From Gnetum montanum (Eukaryota; Streptophyta; Gnetopsida; Gnetales; Gnetaceae): 64,000 nucleotides of DNA. How positions within the stretch are numbered: the stretch's first letter is position 1; every line of letters starts with the position of its first letter. The DNA lies in contig MNCI01008581.1 in the NCBI GenBank assembly GCA_015680685.1, positions 674,379-738,378 on the forward strand, read 5' to 3'. The notes under the pieces are model-generated. The model searched no databases and was not told where the DNA came from. It worked only from the letters and a program-made list of their open reading frames with translations. A program made the position numbers and the translations under genes. This document shows, piece by piece, positions 46,565-56,811 of the stretch.

Positions 46565-47870
46565 TTGGTTACTTAGAAGTTCATAAATGGATTGAGTTAT
46601 TGGCTATTGACTAACATGTGCTTTTGAGGGCTTGTTGGATGGTAAATTATCTTAACCTTGGAAGAAAAATTTGATGGATAATCAAAAGTTCTTTCCATAA
46701 TATTTAGAACTTATTTTTTTATGGCACATGCATGAAATTCTAATAGAAAACCTTATCTCCTAGTTTGAATGTAACTTTTCTAGTCCATGCATCAAGATGT
46801 TGTTTATTGTCTACCTTGTGCACTTCATTCATCATTATAGCTACTCTTTGCTTTTCATCTAGCATGTTAAGTATCATGAGTCATTCTTTTTCTACTAAGC
46901 TAATCTCTAAATCAAGTTCACAAGAAATTGTGAGTGTAAATAGGTTAGTTTGAATTGGAAGTTAAGATAACTTTCCATACACTAACTCATAAAGAGAGTA
47001 GCCTATAGAAAGCTTCCATGTTGAGTGATATGCCTAAAGAACATATTTGAGTTTAGTGCTCCAACATTTCCTATATCTATTGATGGTCTACATTAAAATT
47101 TATGTGATTTTCCTATTGGTTACCTTTACTTGACCATTGGCTTGGGGATGATAGGGTGTTATGAGTTTATGTTGCACCCCTAAATGTTGCATTAACTTGT
47201 GAAAAGTAGCACTTGCAAAATGTGTTCCATTATCAAAAATTAGTGTTCTAGGCATACTAAACCTATTGATCACCTATTGTTAAAAGAAATGAACTATGAT
47301 AATAGTTGTTAAAAATAGTTGCAACTTCAATCCACTTAGTGCAATAATCAACAACAACAATCATGTATGACTTCCTATTGGACATGGAAGTGATAGATCC
47401 TATGAAGTCAATTCCTCAAAGATTAAAAGACTCCATTTTTTGAATCTAATGTTCGAATCCTTCCATTTTGTTTATTATTCCTCCATCTTGTTGACACCTC
47501 TTGCAAGAATGAGATAAATAATAAGTGTTCATAAAGACTGTTGGCCAAAAGTATCATGCCATCATTATCTTTATGGTTGTCCTCCTTTCCTCATGAGCAT
47601 CTTTGAGAACTTTTAATTAATCTACATTAGGTACAAAACATTGTACTAGGTCATCATCACAAACCTTGTAGATGTTGCCCTTAATCTCCATGTAATGTTT
47701 GACCTGGTGAAGAAATTATTATTTCTTCTTATGATCCTATTCAGTAAGAGTCTCTTGTGTAAGTAGATATGAGAGGAATTCATGATATCAATTTGTGAAC
47801 CTTGGTGTATGAACTTTAGTTATCTTAGCAAAGGGGAATTTATCTAGAAATTGATCGGATAATGGCTCTT
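46565..47870 (-). pseudogene. Integrase of H, decayed
   Basis: Blocks on the minus strand are GIDFIGSITSMSN (first Asp), TLIFDNGTHFASATFHKLMQ (second Asp, near 47200) and ITPYHPQANGQVKVTNRKIT (Glu replaced by Lys, near 47125). The GPY/F-like tail near 46660 is worn. The zinc-finger region around 47480-47590 has a deletion relative to A: the HEGLCGGHY part is shortened. It has the same Lys change as A. Confidence 0.83.
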
Positions 47871-49190
47871 TATCATCATTTCTATCTCATCTTAACCAAG
47901 ACAAATGATTTGCAACTACATTCTTGTTCCCTTTTCTATCCACCATGATAACATCAAATTTCTTTAAGATCATCAACCACTGTATAACATAGGGGCTTAC
48001 TACTAGCTTTTTCATTAAAAAACATATTGTACTATGATTAGTGTGCATAAAACTTGTGTATCCAAGCACATACTGATGAAATTTTTTAAGGCATACATGA
48101 CTACCATGAGTTATTTTTCAATGGTAATGTAATTAAGTTACACACCCACAATGCTTTTACTTACATAATGGATATAATATGGACATTTTTAATCATCCAT
48201 TTATGTTAGTAGCACTCCTAATAGATAGTTGGATGCATCTATGATAATGTGAAATGATTTGGAGTAATCAAGGATGCATTGAATTAGAGTTTCTATGAGT
48301 TTCTACTTTAATTTTAAGAATGCTTGTTCCCATTTTCTTCTCTATTCAAAAGCTACATCCTTCTTAGTAATCTCTACCAATATTTTGATGATTTTAGAGA
48401 AGTTTTTAGTGAAGCATCTATAGTAACTAGTATGATAAGGAATGACCTGATATCTTTGACAATATGATGTTGTCTAGTTATTCCTTGGATGACCCTTACC
48501 TTTTCAAGATCCACCTCAATTAATTTTTCTAAAATTATATGCCCCAAGATAATGCCATCTTAGATCATTAAGTGGCTCTTCTGCTAGTTGAGCTGCAGGT
48601 TTATCTCCACATATCATTTCTGTACCTACTCAAGATGGTCCAATGCCTATTTAAAATTAGTACCATAGGTAGAGAAGTCATTCATGAAGATGTCCACACC
48701 ACTACAAATCTATTGTTGAAAGATGCTTAGAACTAGGCATTAAAAATTTGTAGGATATTAGAAAGGCCAAATGACATCTTTTTATATGCAAAAGTTTTCT
48801 AAGATATTGTAAAAGTTATCTTGGCCTAGTCTTCTAGTGTAATTTGGATTTGATTATATCTACTATAGCCATCCATAAAATTGTAATAGTGGTATCTTGC
48901 TATTGTATCTAACACTTGGTCCACAAATAGCAATAGAAAATTATTCTTAAATGTGATAATGTTCAACAGCCTAAAGACTATAAAGATCCTCCATTGTCCT
49001 TCTTTCTTTGGTACAATAACAAGTGGGATTACCCACTCACTATTTACCACTGGATAGATGAATCCTACCTTAAGAAGGTTTTTAACTTCATTTTTTACAA
49101 CTTGTTTAGCTTTGGATTTAACCTTCTTTATGACTACCTCTTTCATTTGATGGTAGAGTCTGTATAGATTTGGTACTAGCATATGCATGG
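47871..49190 (-). pseudogene. Reverse transcriptase and RNase H of H, decayed
   Basis: The RT part (49188-48826) has LLKVGFIYPVVNSEWVIPLV, QWRIFIVFR (the usual Asp of IDFR lost) and FMDGYSRYNQIQI. The catalytic box reads IFMNDFSTYG, with AAT (minus strand) at 48680-48682 in place of the first Asp codon of FMDDF. RNase H ends with FMHTNHSTICFLMKK and NVVANHLSWLR (48069-47887). It is aligned with A throughout, including the frameshift between RT and the FMN box. Confidence 0.85.
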
Positions 49191-49314
49191 ATCTATTCTA
49201 GTAAATTTATCATATGACTAGGCAAAGGCTATTGGTCATTTTTTTTCACTTTTAGCAACTTATCATTATATTCCTTAGTGAGGTTAGCATTGATGATTAC
49301 TAGCTTTCCATTAT
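49191..49314 (-). pseudogene. Pre-RT linker of H, part cut by E
   Basis: It codes for the end of the linker (LLKVKKN-like, as in A 2691-2770) up to the insertion of E. The rest of the linker resumes at 61559 after E. Confidence 0.7.
49310..49314. repeat. Left target site duplication of E (ATTAT)
   Basis: ATTAT here and at 61559-61563. Element A has CCATTATAAAGAAA unbroken at 2770, which is the empty site. Confidence 0.93.
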
Positions 49315-49383
49315 TGATGAGTCATGTTCTATTGGTTACATTGATGAAACCTCGTTGACATGACCTCATCGTCTGCACCTAGA
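49315..49383 (+). repeat. Truncated 5' LTR of E
   Basis: The first 65-70 bases match the start of the 3' LTR at 60619 (TGATGAGTC, TTCTATTG, then AAACCTC and ATCGTCT). The match then jumps straight into gag at CCTAGACATGAAC. The junction shares CTAG between both sides, which fits a microhomology deletion. Confidence 0.85.
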
Positions 49384-50990
49384 CATGAACAATAACCTAA
49401 GATTTGAAGGGGGATACAATTCTGATCCACAAACACATATACAATATTTTCAAGATGCCTATGCCTTATAAAACATAGAGAATGAATGGTAGAAGCTCAA
49501 TCTTTTCCCAAGGATAGTCATTAAGAAATCCAAAAGTTGGTACTAGTCTGTAGAGCCAGAATCTATCCACAGATGGAGTACCATATTAGAACTATTCAAT
49601 GCCAAATATTAGACATATTCCAAAGTGTCTAATCTGAGAAGGAAAATCCAAGGCTAGAAAAAAGGAGCACATGAACCCTTGGATGCCACCATGGGCTAAT
49701 ACTATTCACTCCTATACTAATGCCCTAGCCATGGTTATTCTCAGAGGAAACAACTTTACCACATCATAGATGGGCTTAGAGGAGAAACTAGAAGAACCCT
49801 TAGGGTATATGCCTAGGGAAGATTATCTGAACTGATAGCTCATTAGATTGAAAGGTTAATTGAGTAGGTAGTAAAAGAAGAAGGTGAGCTATGAAAATGG
49901 AAAAGTGATAAAGAGTATAATAGGGAACCTTCCATTAGAAAATGAGAGGTCTAATTTTGTGATGAGGAGAAATCACCACTTGATGAAGTGGTGAACAAAA
50001 AGACCTTGCCCTTCCAAAACTTTGTTTCTAATATTTCAGCCAAAGTTGACAAGTTATGGGACTCTTTGAACAAAAAATTTCAAACTACTTTGAAGATTGC
50101 TAAAGAATCCAAAAAGCAAAATAGTGATCATAATTCTAGGATGTGAAAAGAAGCTAAACATGCCTACCAATGAGGTAAGGGCAAAGCTACTATAGTATAA
50201 GAAGTTGTGGAGTCTGATTGTGATGATGAAACTGAATGTGACATTTTCCAATATAAACATCCAAAGGGATGTTTCCCTATAGTTTCACACTTACAAGATT
50301 CTAGAGTGTATGCATTGAATCCTCACCTAGCACATAGGCAAGCTCCAAGACAATTGCCTTATCCTTAAGGTAGTCCAAGACAATTCCACCAGCAACAACA
50401 AGCTTGCTACCCAAGTAGAACTCCTCTAAAACCATATGAACAATACCAATAGTGGTGTCAACCACAAACATGGGGAATGCCACCACCAAGGCAAAAATAC
50501 CCTTATAGGCAACCAGATCAATACGAGTACTATGTTTAGCAACCCATCTTCCCTAGAAGTTCTACAAGTCATGCATCTTTCTACAATCACTATTATCCTT
50601 TAGAGTACCATCAAACACATTCACCATCTACTTGAGGGGAAAACCCATATCCATATCCTTATCATCCTCTAGATTTCTTTGCACATACACTGCCACCTTC
50701 AACCCAATTACCTCCTACTCTATCCATGCAGGGTGAGATTCCTTCATAGCCGCAACAATGAAATGCTATAAGGGTTGTATACTCACAACCTATTTTTCAA
50801 CCAAGTGGTCTAGATAATAGATTAATAAAAAGACCTTGCTTCTAGCCTAGCAATCCTCTCCAGCCCTCAAAACCTACTTTGGCTGATCATCCTACATCCC
50901 CAGCACCCTCATCCTCTACATCAAATACCTTTAAGTACCCTTCAAACCAAGTGTTGCCTAGGATCTGCACTATAATACTAACTCATACTA
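49384..50990 (+). pseudogene. gag of E, N-terminus deleted
   Basis: It begins within the capsid core: FEGGYNSDPQTHIQYFQDAY, then KLNLFPRIVIKKSKSWY and WSTILELFNAKY. Further on come LYHIIDGLRGETRRTLRVYA (about 49750) and a charged part with VDKLWDSLNKKFQTTLKIAK. The Cys/His cluster CDIFQYKHPKGCFPIVSH (near 50240) leads into LQDSRVYALNPHL. A long Gln/Pro/Tyr-rich tail follows. Stops are mostly TAG or TAA where C has Gln or Trp. Confidence 0.83.
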
Positions 50991-51420
50991 TTTCTAACTA
51001 GATTAAGGCTAGCGATCTTTCTACAAAAAGATCTAATCTAAGAAGTCCACTCATCTATATAAATATTGCTAGACAAGAGCCATGCAAGGCTCTTATTGAC
51101 TCTAGTTCTAGAGTTCATCTCATCTCCCATGACATGTACAAGGCTTGGAACCTACCACCTCTTAATAAGAGTAACATTTTTCTAGAATTAGCAGATTAGT
51201 CAATTACTATCTTTTTGGACTTAGCTGAGGACATTGTAACCACAGTTTGTGGGTGATCCTATCTTGTTAATTTTCTAGTAATCAAGGTGGAAAATTGTAA
51301 AAATGACTTTCCCATCATCATGGGAAGAGCTTGGTTAAGCATGGTCGATGGCAAAATGGTATAAGGGATCTATCTTTATAAATATCCAAGGAAAATGAGC
51401 TAGGCAAAATTGAGAAGAAG
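50991..51420 (+). pseudogene. Protease region of E, decayed
   Basis: The sequence reads RSNLRSPLIYINIARQEPCK, then the active-site loop ALIDSSSRVHLIS (DSS rather than DSG), AWNLPPL, and VENCKNDFPIIMGRAW near 51300. The usual PLGLVEDI is degraded to FLDLAEDIVTTVCG. It would process the polyprotein in an intact relative. Confidence 0.8.
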
Positions 51421-51559
51421 AATTTTCCATGCATCACATATAATGATAATGAATGTAATTGCATGCAAAATATTTGGTTAATAAAGAGTACATACATTAA
51501 GGCATGCAATCAATGTGTGCAAAGAGATCAATATTCAAAAATGTTTGTACATAGTAGTT

Positions 51560-53290
51560 ATAACGCAAGAGGGCATCTAGTGGCTAATAGCTAATTTAGA
51601 TAATAGCACAATATGCATGGAGCTAACTAAGAGCCTAACTTATGCATATGTTGAAGGCATGAAAAAAATTAAACAAGTTCATTCTCAAATCTTTGATGAA
51701 GATAATAATACCTATTAGGGAGAGATAGAAATCCTTAATCACCTCAAGCAGGAGCCTTTAGAGTTAAAAAATTTACCAGTTAGAATGGAGCATGCATTTT
51801 TTTAAAATGGTAAAATAGTCATAATTAATGTCGAACTTGCTCCTGAATAAAAAGAAAAGTTATTGAAAGTGGTAAATAAATATTCAACAACCTTTGCTTG
51901 GTCATATCCAGAGTTAACAAGAATCAATGCAAGGCTATGCCAACATCGCATTTACACTGGCCTAGCCATGAAGCCTAGAAGGTAGCCGTAGAGGTGGCTA
52001 AATCCCAAATTGAAGTAAATCATCAAGGAGGAGATATAGCAACTCCTCAAGGTGGGGTTCATCTATCCAATCATGGATAGTGAGTGGGTTAGCCCACTTG
52101 TAATTTGTACCAAAGAAGGGTGCCAAATGATGGATTGGCATTGACTTTAGGCTATTGAATATGGCAACATTTAAAGATCACTTTCCTTTGCCATTTGTAG
52201 ATCAAGTGTTAGACACTATATCTAGGCATTGTTATTATATTTTCTTGGATGGTTATAGTGGCTATAACCAAATCCAAATTAAGCTAGAAAACCAATCCAA
52301 GACAACATTCACGAGTCCCTGGGAAACTTTTTCATATTGTAAGATGCCATTTGGTCTATGCAATGCCCCTACAACCTTTCAATGCTTGGTCCTTAGTATC
52401 TTTTAACAGTAGATGGGTAGTGATGTTGAAGTCTTTATGAATGACTTTTCAACCTATGGACCTACCTTTGAGCAAGCCTTGGATCGACTTGAGCAAGTAC
52501 TGAAGAGATGTCTAGAGATAAACATATGGCTCAACTAGCAAATGAGCCATCTCATGATCCAAGATGGCATAGTGTTAGGGCATTGAATTTCATAAAAAGG
52601 GATTAAGGTAGACCTAGAAATAATAAGGATCATCCAAGGAATAACATGCCAACCAAATATTTTTAAAGATGTTCAGTCATTCCTTGGACACGCTGGCTAC
52701 TACTGACGATTTATAGAGAATTTCTCTAAGATCGCAAAGCCATTAGTAGAGCTTACAAAGAAAGATGCACCTTTCATTAAGACCAAGGAATGTGAACATG
52801 CATTCCAACAATTAAACGAGATCCTACAAGCACCAGGCTAGTCTAGACCAAGGAATGTGAACTCATAGAAACACCAATCCTACAAGCACTAGGCTAGTCT
52901 AGACCCTTCCATATCATGATAAATATATCTAACTATGCTTTGGGAGTAGTACTCATAGAGATGGATGATAAGAAACATCCATATTACATCCACTAAGTGA
53001 GTCAAATCATTATAGAAGCATAGTTAAATTACACCACCATGGAGAAAAAACTAATGGTAATGGTGTATGTGCTAGAAAATTTTAGGCACTATGTGCTTGG
53101 TTACAAAGTATTTGTACATATAGACCATAGTGCAATTTTCTTCCTCATGAACAAGCCAATAGTAATCCCTCATGTCATATGGTGGCTTGTGATCTTGCAG
53201 GAGTTTGACCTCACAATGGTAGATTGAAAAGGGACCAAGAATGTGATCATTGATCACATCTCTCGCTTAAGATGGGCTAATAAAGAGGAA
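51560..53290 (+). pseudogene. Pre-RT linker, reverse transcriptase and RNase H of E, decayed
   Basis: The linker ends FAWSYPELTRINARLCQHRI near 51950. RT: LLKVGFIYPIMDSEWVSPLV, then after a frameshift FKDHFPLPFVDQVLDTI, FLDGYSGYNQIQIKL (first Asp kept) and KMPFGLCNAPTTFQCL (52155-52406). The catalytic box is VFMNDFSTYG, with AAT at 52440-52442. RNase H: HIMINISNYALGVVL near 52915 (Asp lost) and FRHYVLGYKVFVHIDHSAIF (53039-53227), ending VIIDHISRLRW near 53270. About 45 bases (CTAGTCTAGACCAAGGAATG) are repeated near 52840. Confidence 0.85.
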
Positions 53291-53339
53291 GAGAGCTCAC
53301 TCTCTAATTAGTTTCTAGTAAAACTCCTCTTTACTAGAG

Positions 53340-54720
53340 TAATAAGTGAACAAATGCTTCAAAAAGCAATATGGTATAATGGCATCCTCACATATCTTTT
53401 CACTCAAGAGATGCCATAAGACTTGGATTCTACGAAAAAGCAGCAATTTCTTCATCGGGCCAAATACTTCATGGAAATCAATGGACACCTTTACAAGGTG
53501 TGTATGGATGGCTTGATCCACTGGTGTGTCCCTAACAAACATCAACTATGCATTTTCTAGGATACTCATGAAGGGCCTTGTGGAGGCCACTATGCAGGGA
53601 GATGCACGACCATAAAACTTTTGATGGCAGGATACTATTGGCCTACAATATTTAGGGATGTCCACCAATTCATCAACTCTTGTGAACATTGTCAATGAGA
53701 CGAGGGGATGAACACTCACATGGAAGGTCCTCAATAGTGGATCCAACCACTAGAACCTTTCAACATATGGGGTGTTGACTTCATGGGTCCCATCACATCC
53801 ATGTTCAATAGAAAGGCATATATTATAGTAGAATTTGACTACTACACAAAATGGATAGAAGAAATAGCCATTGCTAATTATACATCATCCACTACCACCA
53901 AATTTATATAAAAAATATCATGAATAGGTTTGGGGTGCCACATTCACTAATTTTTGATAATGGAACTCATTTCACAAGTGTCATATTTAGAAAATTAATA
54001 CAATGTTTGGGGGTACAACATAAATTAACAACACCTTACCATCCCCAAGAAAATGATCAAGAAGAGATAACCAACTAGGAGATTACAAAAATACTAATGT
54101 GAACCATTAGTGAATATAAGAAGGACTGGAGTACGAAACGTAACGATGCTCTCTGGGCTTATCATTCAACTTCAAAACTTCCTATTTCCTATTCTCCTTA
54201 TGAGTTAGTGTACGGAAAAATTCCAACACTTCCAATCCAATCTAAACTCTGTACACTCTCAATGACTTATGATCTAAATGTTGACCTAAGTTTAGCATAG
54301 AAGGAAAGATTGATCAATCTAAATATGCTAGAAAAAAATTGATTGGTGGCCCTATCCTTGAATAAGGTAAACAAGGCATTCAATAAGCAATGTCATGACC
54401 TTAAAATCAAGAAAGTAAAACTTCAACTAGAAGATAAGGTTCTCTACTAGAACCCCACACATGTACCCTAAAAGGTAAAATTCCAAACATTGTGGGAGGG
54501 GCCTTATATAATTGATCGAACCTTTACCTCTAGGGCCATGACAATCTACAAACCTAACAGCCCAAATAAAAAAGTAGTTGGTCAACTTCCAATAAGTAAA
54601 GCCTTTCCTAGAAGCAAGACACGCTAGTGTAACTATTGGCTCAATGGATGAACAATCATGTTCTATTTTTTAAATCTCCTCCTTCCAACTTAGTCATGGG
54701 GGAGATGGCCATCCATGCTA
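53340..54720 (+). pseudogene. Integrase and polyprotein end of E, decayed
   Basis: The zinc finger is clear: GGHYAGRCTTIKLLMAGYYW, then HQFINSCEHCQ near 53680. The core has WGVDFMGPITS near 53775 (first Asp), LIFDNGTHFTS near 53950 (second Asp) and QEEITN near 54065, which keeps the Glu. E alone among the four integrases has all three acidic residues, though stops and shifts elsewhere kill it. The C-terminal part has LWEGPYIIDRTF near 54495. The polyprotein ends KSPPSNLVMGEMAIHANHQ near 54720. Confidence 0.85.
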
Positions 54721-55324
54721 ACCATCAAATTAGCTTATCAGTTTTTCTACATTTTGTTTTTCACATTTTCAGATTTTTCAAATTTTTCTCATTTTACACC
54801 ATATTTAGTACCTTTGAAACTTCTTGATTATTTTACACTTTCTTATATATTTTACTTTATTTTGCTTCCATTTTATTTAAGTGTAATATTTTCTTATTTT
54901 TGCTAATACAAAGTGCTTTATTATCATAGGACACAATGGTTCTATTGTTGTTTATTAATGATGGTTTGTGCTTAATGTGTGATTATCGATGTTTAGTTTC
55001 TATTTTTGAATTTTGATGTTTGATGACTTTGACATGGTTTATTTTTCATGGAACAAGCAGTGAGTCCATGTCATCCACCCATCCAATGAACTCTATGATT
55101 TTCCTTATTTTGGGATTTTGAGGTTCCTTCCATTAAAGAAACTTTTAATTAATTAGTGACCTTGGTAGTTCTAGAGCTAGGAAGGATTCAAAGGTTTATA
55201 AAGGGTGTGATTTCAAGGAAACTCATTACTCTTTGTACTCTTCTACTTGCTTGAGTGCTTGAGTGTTTTTCATAGACTTCTTATTGTTCCAAACCACCCA
55301 TTGAAGGTAGTCAAAATAATTTCG

Positions 55325-55480
55325 TTGCATGGTGTGGTTCCCACATCAAAAAAAAACAAACAATGGGAATTCGAAGCACATCCCTTTGACATGAATATGT
55401 TCTTGCATGGTGTGGTTCCCATTTTAAAAAACAAAAAAAATGGAAATTCAAAGCACACCCCTTGGAGAAATAAAAGGGCT
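55325..55480. repeat. 78-bp tandem duplication in the E spacer
   Basis: TTGCATGGTGTGGTTCCCA at 55325 recurs at 55403, and both copies run into AAATTCAAAGCACA-like text. D has a single copy near 44340-44400. Confidence 0.85.
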
Positions 55481-56265
55481 ACAAGCACTGGTTATGGAAC
55501 TCGAATAGCATGCACCTATTCCTAAAGGTCTCCTCTAACTAAGCCCCTCTCTCTATCACTTCCTAGTTCTCTTTGTGGAATGGTGGTTGTTTTGTGGAAG
55601 CATTCTTTCGTCTCGAGTAGGTGGATTGATCTTAGAGTGGCGATGCAAAGTCACTGAAAGTGGCTGGTTTTGGTCTAGATTGAGGATGGAACTTCTTAGG
55701 TTATTTTAATCACAAATTCCATAAGGGACTTCTTATGACCTCAATTTGAAACTCCATTCCACCTTCTCTATCATCTATCCATGCTACCATCCTTCACCTC
55801 ACTACCATGTTCTATGTTATGCTCTATGTCTTAGTCTGATGTGTTGGGATTCTTGAGTAGATTCTTTCGAGTTGATCTTTAACTTATCATGATCATTAAA
55901 TCAACTATGGGACCCATGGACTCCTTAGTTTAGGTTATGCAATGGAAAAAAGTGGCATGAGCCTACTATGGGGAGGATCCACTTACATAGCTCCTAGCTT
56001 GGTTAGTTAAGATTCCTTACCTTTGACATCACTATAATCCTATCTTTCACATTCTCCATTGAGTAAATCGCTTACTTCTCCTTAATCTTTCATTTCATTC
56101 ATCCAATAAATTAATTTTTCTCCTTTTTCCAAAATTTATGTGCTTAAACATCCTCTTCTCATGTTTTCATACTATTCTTGGTCTTTTAAGCTTTCATTTG
56201 ACACCAATTTCACTCAAAAACTCTTCATATTTTGCAAGTTTGACTATGATGGTCAATGGTTGCAT

Positions 56266-56352
56266 TATTGAGGCCCCATCGATGCATCCACCCTAGTTAA
56301 TGAGGCCCAATCAACTAGGTCTCATCTATGTAGTGCAAAACCCTATATACAC
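56266..56352 (+). promoter_or_regulatory. Promoter-like module upstream of ORF3 in E
   Basis: CCATCGATGCATCC, TTAATGAGGCCCAATCAACT and ATGTAGTG, then CCCTATATACA, repeat the order of words in E's own LTR (60650-60765: CTCATCGATGTAACC, TGATGAGGCCTAGTTGATGC, ATGTAGTG, then a TATA box). The ORF3 ATG lies about 460 bases downstream, close to the spacing in B. Activity is inferred. Confidence 0.4.
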
Positions 56353-56798
56353 AATTGGACACTATAATTTTTTGCCATTTTCTCATAACACAAGGGGATT
56401 TTTTGAAATTTCTTAGAGCCCAAAATCTTCCAAAGCTCATAACTTCCCAATTATTTGTTCAAATCACTCCATTTTTTGATCCTGCATTTACTGAAGTTAA
56501 GATCTTTAAAATGGGGGCCACAAACCTTGAGGTTTCTAATGAAAAATCAATGCAATTTTTTGGAAATTTTCCTAACTCCCCCAAGGGTTAATAACCTTAA
56601 CCACATATAAACATCAACTTTTTCACAAATTAACCCTTCCAACAACCTTCGAGCTGATTTATTAATGAAAATACATAAATAAATGATGGATTAATTAAAT
56701 CAACCATAATCACAACTTAGCCAAGTGTAACAATCCTTAAGAGATAAGGTATTCCAATTGTTTTAAGGTTACACAATGATTGCTAATCCATGATCTTA

Positions 56799-56811
56799 TT
56801 GTGATTACAGA
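56799..56811 (+). promoter_or_regulatory. Splice-acceptor-like site at the ORF3 start of E
   Basis: TTGTGATTACAG sits directly before ATGG. The same arrangement appears in B (GATTATAG/ATGG), C (TGTGTGCAG/ATGG) and, mutated, in D (GATTGCA/ATGG). It suggests ORF3 is made from a spliced RNA, as for env-like ORFs of some Athila elements. Confidence 0.5.

Larger units (their letters stand above)
46495..49314 (-). mobile_element. Element H, middle segment (integrase to pre-RT linker)
   Basis: This continues H on the other side of D. It matches element A bases 1-2773 from 46565 onward. The first 70 bases (46495-46564) show the part of the polyprotein that in A lies outside the window. It ends at 49314, where E is inserted. 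Confidence 0.88.
54721..56810 (+). other. Spacer of E between pol and ORF3
   Basis: AT-rich and non-coding. It contains a 78-base tandem duplication (55325-55480) and a promoter-like module (56266-56352). It ends in TTGTGATTACAG directly before the ORF3 ATG. Confidence 0.65.
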
